Positions 1 to 6,290 of a DNA stretch of 14,630 nucleotides are shown in pieces (positions within the stretch are counted from its first letter, which is position 1; each line of letters begins with the position of its first letter). A model generated the notes under the pieces. That model worked only from the letters and a program-made list of their open reading frames with translations, ran no database searches and was not told where the DNA came from. Position numbers and translations under genes: made by a program. The DNA is taken from positions 1 to 14,630 of the forward strand of contig JBBSEZ010000248.1 in NCBI GenBank assembly GCA_038239195.1, written 5' to 3'. The stretch comes from JBBSEZ01 sp038239195 (GTDB lineage: Bacteria; Planctomycetota; Planctomycetia; Gemmatales; Gemmataceae).

Positions 1-153
1 CGGGCTTCGCCGCCGGGATCACGGGGCACAAGAAGTACGCGCGGGCGCACGTGACCATTTCGCCGCCGACCCCGGAGCGTCGCGATGGGGCGGCCCCTCA
101 CGACGCGCCGAGCTCGGCGGCTAAATCGCGCTCATGGCGGGGCCGTATCGCTC
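1..153. other. Window edge, unassigned sequence upstream of queA
   Basis: No complete gene can be called here. The first 58 bases have G or C at every third position in the frame of bases 3-5, which suggests coding. That signal fits either the end of a plus-strand gene (reading GFAAGITGHKKY...) or the start of a minus-strand gene at base 58 (MVTCARAYF...), because both readings share the same wobble positions. The plus frame meets no stop before 1892, so a plus-strand gene ending normally here is not visible. No promoter stands out before queA. Confidence 0.4.
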
Positions 154-1212
154 ATGCGCATCGACGACCTGGATTACGACCTGCCGGCCGACCTCATCGC
201 CCAGCAACCGCTGCCCGCGCGCGACGAGTCGCGCTTGCTGGTGTTGCGGCGGGCCGGCGGGGCGCTGGCGCACCACCGCTTCGACGAACTGCCCCGCTTG
301 CTGGCGCCGGGCGACCTGCTCGTGCTGAACGAGACGCGCGTCCGGCCGGCCCGGCTGATTGGCCGGCGGGCGCGCACCGAGGGCAAGTGGGAAGGCCTGT
401 TTTTGCAAGAACACCCCGACGGCGCCTGGGAGCTACTCTGCCAGACGCGCGGGCGGCTCATCGTCGGGGAGTCGCTGCTGGTCGATCCGCCCGGGGGGCC
501 GCCGCCGGAGGGCAGCGCCTTGCGGCTGGTGCTGGTGGGCAAGACGCCGGCGGGGCGCTGGCTGGCCCGGCCCAGCGTGAGCTCCCCCGTCGCGGAGCTG
601 CTGGCCCGCCACGGCCACGTGCCCATTCCGCCCTACGTCCGCAAGGGCCGGGCCAGCGCCGCCGACCTCGCGCGCTATCAAACGGTCTATGCCCGGCACG
701 ATGGCGCCGTTGCCGCCCCCACGGCCGGGCTGCACTTCACGCCCCGCACCTTTGCCGACCTCGAAAAGCGCCAGATCGCGCACGCCTTCGTCACGCTCCA
801 CGTCGGGCCGGGCACCTTCCAGCCGATCCAGGTCGAGGACCTGGCGCAGCACCGCGTCGAGGCGGAGCGCGGCGAACTGCCCCTCGCCACCGTGCAGGCC
901 ATCGCCGCCTGCAAGGCGCGGGGGGGGCGCGTCGTGGCGGTCGGGACGACGACGGTGCGCGTTCTGGAGACGGCCGGGCTGCACGCGCCCCTCGCGGCGT
1001 GGCAGGGGACCACGGACCTGACCATCGCCCCGCCGTTCGCGTTTGCCGTGGTCGATGCGCTGCTGACCAACTTCCACCTGCCGCGCTCCAGTTTGTTGCT
1101 CCTCGTGGCCGCCTTCGCCGGGCTGGAGCCGATCCGCGACGCCTACCGCACGGCCATCGAGAAGAGGTATCGCTTCTACAGTTACGGGGACGCGATGCTG
1201 ATCCTGCCATGA
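154..1212 (+). CDS. queA: tRNA preQ1(34) S-adenosylmethionine ribosyltransferase-isomerase QueA
   Basis: QueA transfers and isomerises the ribosyl part of S-adenosylmethionine onto 7-aminomethyl-7-deazaguanine at tRNA position 34, giving epoxyqueuosine in the cytoplasmic queuosine pathway. The protein is 352 aa, the usual family size. Family motifs are present in order: N-terminal MRIDDLDYDLPADLIAQ, the block GAVAAPTAGLHFT from residue 184, LHVGPGTFQPI, AVGTTTVRVLE, TNFHLPRSS from residue 305, and SYGDAM from residue 343 at the C-terminus. The ATG at 154 was chosen because family members begin MR(L/I)DDFDY-like; an in-frame ATG at 85 would add 23 residues with no family match. The ribosome binding site is weak (GGGG about 12 nt upstream). 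The stop overlaps the next start as ATGA. No frameshift or missing motif was seen. Confidence 0.97.
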   Translation: MRIDDLDYDLPADLIAQQPLPARDESRLLVLRRAGGALAHHRFDELPRLLAPGDLLVLNETRVRPARLIGRRARTEGKWEGLFLQEHPDGAWELLCQTRGRLIVGESLLVDPPGGPPPEGSALRLVLVGKTPAGRWLARPSVSSPVAELLARHGHVPIPPYVRKGRASAADLARYQTVYARHDGAVAAPTAGLHFTPRTFADLEKRQIAHAFVTLHVGPGTFQPIQVEDLAQHRVEAERGELPLATVQAIAACKARGGRVVAVGTTTVRVLETAGLHAPLAAWQGTTDLTIAPPFAFAVVDALLTNFHLPRSSLLLLVAAFAGLEPIRDAYRTAIEKRYRFYSYGDAMLILP

Positions 1213-1892
1213 CCAACCGCATCGTTCGCATCGACCAGCGCGCGCACTCGACCATCCCGGCCGAGGCGGAGGTGCGCATTACCGTCTTTCCCGAGCGCCT
1301 GACGCCGACGACGGAGGTGCGCGGCCGGCTGATGGGGCCGCGCTGCCGCTTCGCCGGGACGGTCGAGGTCGCCTATCACTTTCGGCCCTTGCCGTCGGGC
1401 GCGGCCGTGCCGCCGGGGGCGCTGGGCGTGCGCGCTCTGGTCCCCGAGGCGAGTTTGTGGGAGCCGGAAACTCCGTTTCTCTACGAGGGCCCCGTCGAGC
1501 TCTGGGAGGACGGGCAGCGGCTGGAGCGGGCCCTGGTCCGGCACGGACTGCGAAGCGTGGAGGTAGGGCCGGGAGGCCTGCTCGTCAACGGGCACCGGCT
1601 CTTGCTGCGAGGCCGGGAGTTGGCGGACTGCTCGGAGGAACAGGCGCTCGAGTTTCGCCGCGCCGGTTACAACCTCGTCGTGGTGCCGGTCGAGGCGGCG
1701 CGGGCGTGGGAGGTCGCCGATCGCGTGGGGCTGTTCGTGCTGGGGCGCCGGAGCGGGGCGGAGGAAGAAGGCGCGCTGCGCGAGCGGGGCGGCCATCCGA
1801 GCTGGCTGGGTTGGCTCGGGACGGGAGAGAGCACGGCGCTGGTGGAGGGCGAAGTGCGCGTGGGGGGGGTGGTGCTGGGGACGGTGGAGTAG
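1209..1892 (+). CDS. Glycoside hydrolase family 2-like protein without catalytic region
   Basis: A 227-aa protein whose ATG overlaps the queA stop (ATGA), so translation is probably coupled. Residues 84-180 follow the beta-galactosidase/GH2 pattern from the immunoglobulin-like domain into the first part of the TIM barrel: LWEPETPFLY (84-92), RHGLRSVEV (111-119), LLVNGHRLLLRG (124-135), FRRAGYNLVVVPVE (149-162) and DRVGLFVLG (171-179). GH2 enzymes are several times longer, and their catalytic acid/base (an Asn-Glu pair) and nucleophile lie further downstream; neither is present. The tail after residue 180 is Gly/Glu-rich with no family match. It may bind carbohydrate, be a regulator, or be a decayed enzyme. 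There is no signal peptide. The GH2 resemblance is seen by eye; the function is unknown. Confidence 0.8.
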   Translation: MTNRIVRIDQRAHSTIPAEAEVRITVFPERLTPTTEVRGRLMGPRCRFAGTVEVAYHFRPLPSGAAVPPGALGVRALVPEASLWEPETPFLYEGPVELWEDGQRLERALVRHGLRSVEVGPGGLLVNGHRLLLRGRELADCSEEQALEFRRAGYNLVVVPVEAARAWEVADRVGLFVLGRRSGAEEEGALRERGGHPSWLGWLGTGESTALVEGEVRVGGVVLGTVE

Positions 1893-1916
1893 GGCGGGCC
1901 GAGTCTTTGTCAGCGG

Positions 1917-1944
1917 TCCCTCGCCCCGAGTACAGGGAGAGGGA
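1917..1944. repeat. Imperfect hairpin, TCCCTC...GAGGGA
   Basis: TCCCTC (1917-1922) pairs with GAGGGA (1939-1944). After one mismatch, CCC (1924-1926) pairs with GGG (1935-1937). It lies 25 nt past the end of the GH2-like gene and before the end of the convergent DUF4058-like gene. No T-run follows on either strand, so it is not a classical terminator. The CCCTCGCCCCG...GGGAGAGGG layout looks like a dispersed intergenic element, which is inference. Confidence 0.4.
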
Positions 1945-1955
1945 AGCAAGAGACA

Positions 1956-1971
1956 GTGCGACGAATCGCAC
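1956..1971. repeat. Small perfect hairpin GTGCGA-CGAA-TCGCAC
   Basis: A 6-bp perfect stem with a four-base CGAA loop lies between two convergent genes. It could help end transcription from either side, but no T-tract follows it, so a terminator role is only possible. Confidence 0.35.
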
Positions 1972-1998
1972 CAGCGACTGGTTCGTCGTCCTCCACGA

Positions 1999-2691
1999 CT
2001 ACGCGGCGGGCTGCACCCGCTGCTCCACGCACGTACGCTCGTACGTGGCCTCTAACTCCACGGGCAGACACAGTCCCCCCCGCAGCCACAGGGGAAGCGT
2101 GGGCAGGCGTTGCCCCACCGCGAGCGGCTCGCGCCACACGTCCACCGCCGCCGCCCCCTTCCGCTCCACCGCCCGGTAGGCCGAGCCGCTCAGCGCGGGC
2201 CCTGGCCCGGGATCGCCCGCCCCCACCCGCACCAGCAGTTCGCGGTGCAGGTCCCCAGAGCGGTCGGTCACCACGTCCACCAGCACCAGTCCAACCCCCG
2301 CCTGGAGGTAAGCCGCGCACTTCGACACCAACGCCTCCCGATGCGCTGGCCGGTCCTTGTTGGCCGGGCTGATCAGTTCCACCGCTCCGGCCAACAGCGG
2401 CCCCCCCATCCGGCTGAAGATGCCGATCTCGACGACTGCTCCTGGCAGTTCCAGCGGTAGGCTCGCTTGGGGCGGCGGGGGCGCCCAACCCGCCTGCGGA
2501 GGCGTGGCGCCGCCCTCCTCGAATGCTGCCACGTCGATCTCAACCCCAAACTGCACGTTCGCCTCGGCGAAATATCCCTCGGGCAGGAGGGCGTTTAGCT
2601 GCGAGGACAGGTACGTAGCCCACGAGTTGTGGAACGAGTGCCAGTGCCGGCGCTCGCTCAGCGGAGGATGAAAGTGGTCCAACAGCGGCAT
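1999..2691 (-). CDS. DUF4058-like protein
   Basis: A 230-aa soluble protein with no signal peptide or membrane segment. The opening MPLLDHFHPPLSERRHW and the pattern ALLPEGYFAEANVQFGVEID (residues 34-53) recall DUF4058-type proteins common in planctomycetes and cyanobacteria. A second block at residues 103-141 contains AVELISPANK, then a K-rich helix, then AGVGLVLVDVV; this order (EID, a strand with Glu, then Asn-Lys) is reminiscent of PD-(D/E)XK nuclease-like folds, which is inference. A Pro-rich insert occupies about residues 61-82. The ATG at 2691 has GAGGA six bases upstream. It converges on the GH2-like gene and diverges from hicB. No activity is known to me for the family. Confidence 0.8.
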   Translation of the reverse strand: MPLLDHFHPPLSERRHWHSFHNSWATYLSSQLNALLPEGYFAEANVQFGVEIDVAAFEEGGATPPQAGWAPPPPQASLPLELPGAVVEIGIFSRMGGPLLAGAVELISPANKDRPAHREALVSKCAAYLQAGVGLVLVDVVTDRSGDLHRELLVRVGAGDPGPGPALSGSAYRAVERKGAAAVDVWREPLAVGQRLPTLPLWLRGGLCLPVELEATYERTCVEQRVQPAA

Positions 2692-2798
2692 GGCGTGTCC
2701 TCGATGAGAAAGCGCTCCCTATCCAAGATAACAGGCGGCTTCACGCACGAGGGCGCCATCCGCGCGGCGGCGCCAATCGCCGGCGCACCTTCGTCGCC

Positions 2799-2878
2799 GA
2801 ACGCTGGCCCTCTCTGCCGCCGCGGAACAGGCAGAACAACGTCCGCGGGCCGGCTCGCGGCGGCAGAGAGGGCCGTTC
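2799..2878. repeat. Long perfect inverted repeat (19-bp arms) in a gene-free spacer
   Basis: GGCCCTCTCTGCCGCCGCG at 2806-2824 is exactly complementary to 2856-2874, with 31 nt between. Beyond a three-base bulge the pairing resumes outward (GAAC 2799-2802 with GTTC 2875-2878), giving 23 pairs in all. An alternative, mutually exclusive stem exists inside: CCGCGGA (2820-2826) with TCCGCGG (2842-2848). The 357-bp spacer 2692-3048 otherwise shows no gene. It could be a small non-autonomous mobile element, a transcription-stopping hairpin or a structured RNA. Confidence 0.7.
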
Positions 2879-2971
2879 AACGACCAAGGTCCGCAGCCGA
2901 CGGGGCAGGAAAGCCGGTAAACCGAGAAAGCGGTCGTGCCCCGCCGGTCTGCGACAGCTCCCGGTTCGCCG

Positions 2972-3031
2972 TTCTGTACTTCTGAACCATCTTCTCTCGA
3001 CCGTGCGCTCCCGCTGCGATACGGTACAGAA
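2972..3031 (+). promoter_or_regulatory. Inverted repeat flanking the likely hicB promoter
   Basis: TTCTGTAC (2972-2979) and its exact complement GTACAGAA (3024-3031) sit 44 nt apart, and the right arm ends only a few bases before the hicB ribosome binding site GGAGGA (3035-3040). Toxin-antitoxin operons are commonly autoregulated from such operators. However, this HicB is short and shows no DNA-binding domain, so the link is inference. No good -35/-10 pair could be fixed between the arms. Confidence 0.35.
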
Positions 3032-3048
3032 AATGGAGGAGCCCGACC

Positions 3049-3294
3049 ATGAGCCACACCGCCATCCTGCCCCTGCCTATCGCCGTCGAGGTGACCGTCA
3101 CCCTCACCGCCGTCGTCCGGCCAGAGCCCGACGCCGGCGGCTACTCCGCCTCCATCCCCGCGCTCCCCGGCTGTCACACTCAGGGCGAAACCCTCGAGGA
3201 GGTCCGCGCCAACCTGCGCGAGGCCGCCGAGGGATGGCTCGCCGTCGCTCACGATGACGCCCTCGCCCGCGATGCGGCGGGGGGAGCGCCGTGA
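3049..3294 (+). CDS. hicB: HicB-family antitoxin
   Basis: An 81-aa protein with the HicB core at residues 25-70: a short strand, then PDAGGYSASIPALPGCHTQG, then the helix ETLEEVRANLREAAEGW. HicB antitoxins bind and block the mRNA-cutting toxin HicA through this RNase H-like fold. The C-terminal helix-turn-helix or ribbon-helix-helix domain of longer HicB proteins is absent. The ATG at 3049 has GGAGGA 8 nt upstream. The stop overlaps the GTG of the following hicA remnant (GTGA), the arrangement expected in a hicBA operon. Since the toxin is broken, this copy is probably an orphan, perhaps keeping a role against related HicA proteins encoded elsewhere. The family call is secure; its present role is not. 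Confidence 0.88.
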   Translation: MSHTAILPLPIAVEVTVTLTAVVRPEPDAGGYSASIPALPGCHTQGETLEEVRANLREAAEGWLAVAHDDALARDAAGGAP

Positions 3295-3383
3295 AGGTCA
3301 TCTCGGGCAAGCAGAGGTGCCACGTGCTCGAGCAACGCGAATGGACGGAGGCGCGTGCGGCCCCCGCCGTTAGACCACGATGA
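3291..3383 (+). pseudogene. hicA: Truncated hicA toxin remnant
   Basis: The GTG overlapping the hicB stop opens a 30-codon frame reading VKVISGKQRCHVLEQREW and then unrelated residues to a TGA at 3381-3383. HicA proteins typically begin (M/V)KVISGKE.(C/I)R.LE..GW and continue for about 40 more residues, including the GSH motif with the catalytic histidine. Everything after the conserved Trp is missing. The frame runs into the 3' end of the opposing membrane-protein gene, overlapping it by 14 bp, which suggests a deletion or rearrangement joined new DNA here. It cannot make an active toxin. It is too short to be called as a normal gene and was recognised by its first 18 residues and its place behind hicB. 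Confidence 0.82.
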
Positions 3384-3741
3384 GCGCGCAGACGAGCCAG
3401 ACCAAACCGTGTAGCCCCATGCTCGGCACCAGGAGGACCGCGGCCAACACCTTGATCGCGAGCGGCCAACCCGACCGGCTCCCGGCGGCCAGGGAAACTG
3501 CCGCGAGGCCGTCCAGGAGCACCACCAGCGTGAAGTACGGCAGCGTCCGCCGGCGGACGAACGCATCTCGTCCAAGCGCGTCGCACACGTCCGGGCACGG
3601 CCCGTACCACTCCGCCAGCCGGGCCGCATGTCCTTGGACGAGGAGGAACGTCAGCCACCCGGCACCGAGCAGGCCCCAGGTGACGACCGGCCAAAAACCG
3701 CGTTGCCGAGGGACTGCGGCCGAAACGGGCGGCGTTTCCAT
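3370..3741 (-). CDS. Small membrane protein of unknown function
   Basis: A 123-aa protein with three or four hydrophobic segments: about residues 17-36, 68-86, and 94-121 (long enough for two short helices). The loop between the first two holds CPDVCDALGRDAF, with two cysteines four residues apart, and RRR just before the second segment. No family was recognised. The ATG at 3741 has a GGCGGAG-like site about 9-12 nt upstream, and the stop is TAA. It follows the SMI1-like gene on the same strand after a 122-bp gap, so co-transcription is possible. Its 3' end overlaps the hicA remnant. The uniform high GC3 and the clean hydrophobic pattern support a real gene. Confidence 0.72.
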   Translation of the reverse strand: METPPVSAAVPRQRGFWPVVTWGLLGAGWLTFLLVQGHAARLAEWYGPCPDVCDALGRDAFVRRRTLPYFTLVVLLDGLAAVSLAAGSRSGWPLAIKVLAAVLLVPSMGLHGLVWLVCALIVV

Positions 3742-3863
3742 CGGTGCATTCTCCGCCGCCTAATGGGATAACTAACCGGCCGGGGCGGGAGAGCCGTAAC
3801 GCGTGAGAAAGCAGAATGGCCCCGGTCCGCTGTCGCACTTTGGTTCGAGACAACGATCGGCGA

Positions 3864-4379
3864 TCAGTCGAGGTCGAGAAGGTCGGTGCGCATGACCCCA
3901 CCCTCCTCCTGAGAGTACGCGAACTCGCCAGCCTCCAGTTCACCGGCGAAGTTTTCGAGCCAGACGGAGAACGACCGAACCAGGGCGTCGAGCTCGTCCC
4001 TGTCGCGGCGCTGGATCAGGAGACGGCCCGGGCCTGCGGGGCGCGGGCCCAGGTCCAAGATAACATAGTCGCCCATCCCGCCCCAGGCGATCGGCACAAA
4101 GCGAGCGTCCTTGGGGTTGGCCCGGGACCAGCGGCCCCAATCCTGCACGATCTCCTGGAGCGACAGCAAGCGCCACCCCTCGCCCCCGACCAGGCCCGGC
4201 TCGGTGCTTTGCCCGTCGTGGATGCGGTACGACGCCTTGACGTCGTCGGGGAGCTTCAGCCCCATCGCGTTCTCGGCAGACTCGATCGTTTCCGCGCTGG
4301 CGCCGGGGCGCAGGTTGCCGTAGCCGGCCGGTGCGTTCGCGGCGAGCCAGGTGTGGATGCGATCCCAGACTTTCTTCAT
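3864..4379 (-). CDS. SMI1/KNR4 (SUKH-1) family protein
   Basis: A 171-aa soluble protein with the SUKH pattern: GASAETIESAENAMGLKLPDD (residues 26-46) leading into YRIHDGQ, then GWRLLSLQEIVQDW (69-82), FVPIAWGGMGDYVILDL (94-110) and the C-terminal helix VWLENFAGELEAGEF (139-153). SUKH proteins are widely found as immunity proteins that neutralise polymorphic or contact-dependent toxins; others, such as yeast Knr4, take part in cell-wall signalling. The ATG at 4379 has a strong GGAGGAGG site 9 nt upstream. No toxin gene is visible nearby, so this is either an orphan immunity gene or a housekeeping SUKH protein. It is co-oriented with the TPR-like gene upstream (130-bp gap) and the membrane gene downstream. 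Confidence 0.9.
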   Translation of the reverse strand: MKKVWDRIHTWLAANAPAGYGNLRPGASAETIESAENAMGLKLPDDVKASYRIHDGQSTEPGLVGGEGWRLLSLQEIVQDWGRWSRANPKDARFVPIAWGGMGDYVILDLGPRPAGPGRLLIQRRDRDELDALVRSFSVWLENFAGELEAGEFAYSQEEGGVMRTDLLDLD

Positions 4380-4509
4380 TGCTGGCGCCCTCCTCCCTCG
4401 AACGCCCCCAGCTCATCCGCACCGGCCGCTCAGGAGAGCTGAACTTTGAGAGGGCCTACGTGCGGCCGGTGTCACGCTGGTCGGGTAAGGAGGCGCTACC
4501 CGCTGACAG

Positions 4510-5079
4510 TCACGGCAAGCGATCCATGCCCGGCGGCGGTTGCAGAACTTGCTCCACCAAGGCGAAGTACTTGGCATCTTGCCCCTCGAACACCTCCCGC
4601 CCGCCGCCCACGTACGCCCGCGCCAACTCGTCGGCCGCCCGATCCATCTGGCCCAACTCGAACCGCATCTGGCCGCAACGCAGATGCAACCACGGGTTAC
4701 CGATCGTCCCCGGGCACCACATCGCGTCCGTGAGCGGCCCCTCGGCCCCCTGAAAGTTCCCCGCCCGGATCGCATTCTCCCCCAGCGCGACCAAGAGCCA
4801 CCCGGCCGCGTTCCACTGCTCCCGCGGTTGAGGGAGTAGGTTGAGCGCCTCGACAAACAGATCGAACGCGCCGCGGAAGTCCCCAGCGGCCATCCGCCGC
4901 TCGCCCTCCTCGGCTTTCTCCCGGACGGGCGCGAACGTCTCGGGAGGGAGGCGGGGGACCTTCCGCCGGTCCGGGGCGACGACGTAGGTCCCCCGGCCCT
5001 GCTTCGCCCCAGCGCGTTCGTCCAGTACCGTGAACGCGAATGCTCCACCTTCGGAGTCGAAGAACCGTTTGGGAGTCAT
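4510..5079 (-). CDS. TPR-like helical repeat protein
   Basis: A 189-aa soluble protein. After a short N-terminal segment (FFDSEGGAFAFTVLDE) it forms three helix-pair repeats of tetratricopeptide type: residues 57-84 (GERRMAAGDFRGAFDLFVEAL), 88-122 and 129-158 (CGQMRFELGQMDRAADELARAY). It then has the motif GREVFEGQDAKYF (160-172). TPR repeats are protein-binding scaffolds. I associate this short layout with immunity-type or toxin-context proteins, which is inference from its SUKH neighbour and from memory of similar proteins. The ATG at 5079 has GGAGG only 4 nt upstream. It lies between Uma2 (90-bp gap) and the SMI1-like gene on the same strand. Confidence 0.85.
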   Translation of the reverse strand: MTPKRFFDSEGGAFAFTVLDERAGAKQGRGTYVVAPDRRKVPRLPPETFAPVREKAEEGERRMAAGDFRGAFDLFVEALNLLPQPREQWNAAGWLLVALGENAIRAGNFQGAEGPLTDAMWCPGTIGNPWLHLRCGQMRFELGQMDRAADELARAYVGGGREVFEGQDAKYFALVEQVLQPPPGMDRLP

Positions 5080-5169
5080 GGCGCCTCCGCTTCCTTCGCC
5101 GAACGTGTAGTCGAGCGCGTCCGAGGATGTTTTGTCGCTGACTCGAGGCCATCGAGCGGTTCGGCCGCG

Positions 5170-5751
5170 TCACGCGAGCAGGTCCGCCACTCGCACCACG
5201 GCCGTTGGTGCCGCCAGCGGCGAGACGGCGTCTGCCGGGCCGAGCGCCTGTTGGGTGGCGTAGTCGCCGGCTTGAGGGCCCCGGTAGACGAGCAGCCTCC
5301 GCCCGTTGACGTCCACCACCCAATACTCGCGTAAGCCGGCCACGGCGTACAGCAGCCGCTTCTCGTTCGTGTCGAAGTGGAGAGAGGAATCCGCCACCTC
5401 GACCACCAGGTCCGCCGTCGTGGGGTGTCCTGAACTGCCACGTGGTGTGCCGGCAATCACCGCGAGGTCAGGTTCTGGGTCGAGGTCCTGGCCGAGGACC
5501 AAGGGGGACTGACTGCGGATTCGCCACCCGGTCCCGAAGGCGGCTCGGATCGCCTCCTCGACCAGTTCGAGCGTTATCGCGTGGGGCGGATTCATCGGCC
5601 CCTCCTCCAAGATGACGCCGTCGATCAGCATCGCCCGGCGACCCTCGAACACGCCCATGTCGCCGAAGCGGTGGAACTCGGCGCACGTCCAGCGCACCGG
5701 CCGGGGGCCGGCCGGCGCGGCCCGCGATGATGGAAGCGACGTCGTCGTCAC
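5170..5751 (-). CDS. Uma2 family (DUF820) PD-(D/E)XK endonuclease-like protein
   Basis: A 193-aa protein with the Uma2 layout: an N-terminal TCAEFHRFGDMGVFEG, then MLIDGVILEEGPMNPPHAITL (residues 41-61), the nuclease-like core EPDLAVI (93-99), LVVEVADSS (115-123), and K131 in NEKRLLYAVAGLREYWVVD. D95, E118 and K131 are the likely PD-(D/E)XK residues. Uma2 proteins are very abundant in planctomycetes and cyanobacteria, occur in many copies per genome, and their real substrate is not established. The GTG start at 5751 is supported by AGGAGGG six bases upstream. It is the first of four co-oriented minus-strand genes and is divergent from the giant gene at 6755. Confidence 0.92.
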   Translation of the reverse strand: MTTTSLPSSRAAPAGPRPVRWTCAEFHRFGDMGVFEGRRAMLIDGVILEEGPMNPPHAITLELVEEAIRAAFGTGWRIRSQSPLVLGQDLDPEPDLAVIAGTPRGSSGHPTTADLVVEVADSSLHFDTNEKRLLYAVAGLREYWVVDVNGRRLLVYRGPQAGDYATQQALGPADAVSPLAAPTAVVRVADLLA

Positions 5752-5799
5752 GGCAATCCCTCCTGTTCGGCACGCCCCTGCCTCCCTTGGTTGCTCCCC

Positions 5800-5828
5800 A
5801 TGCTAACCAGCGCCAACCGCTACAGCAA
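5800..5828 (-). promoter_or_regulatory. Weak promoter candidate for Uma2
   Basis: On the minus strand TTGCTG (5823-5828) and TAGCAT (5800-5805) are separated by 17 bases and lie about 50 bases before the Uma2 GTG. The match to the consensus is three and four of six bases, so this is only a candidate. Confidence 0.22.
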
Positions 5829-6290
5829 CCTCCTTCCGCGCGCCCCGGCAGCCGCATCGCGCGGCGCTCTGGCGACCCTGCCTGCTGCCCACGGCACGCC
5901 CCGAACGCCCAGCGCCAAGCCACGCGACGGCGAGCCGGCGTCGAAACCCCCACGATCGACGCCCACGGCCTCGGCCTCGCCGGCGCTGCCAGGCCCCTCG
6001 AGCCGTCCCCCGCGCCAGCCGACGTCCGATGAGCCCCTGGCCAGCGCCTGACTTCCCCTATTCGGAAGGAAAGAACCGCTCGCGGACCTGCCAGGGACGC
6101 ACAAGAAGGCAACAACGAGGAAAACTGCGCCCTTGTCTGCTCTCGCTCTTTGCGTCGTTGCGCGAGGCGCTTGTCGCTCAAATGCCTCTCCCAACGACGT
6201 ACGCGCTCCGGGTAGCCTTCTGGCTGGTGGGCGCAACTCCGGCTGGGCGGCCAGCGGTGCGCCAACCCGCCCACCGAGGGCGGCCAGCCC

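Noticed and set aside
51..1892. A 613-aa plus-strand open frame spanning queA
   Set aside because: Only its last 227 codons (from ATG 1209) resemble a real protein. The earlier part overlaps queA, which has clear family motifs in another frame.
2629..2985. A 118-aa plus-strand frame over the start of the DUF4058-like gene
   Set aside because: It runs through the opposite gene's N-terminus and the inverted repeat, and has no recognisable motif.
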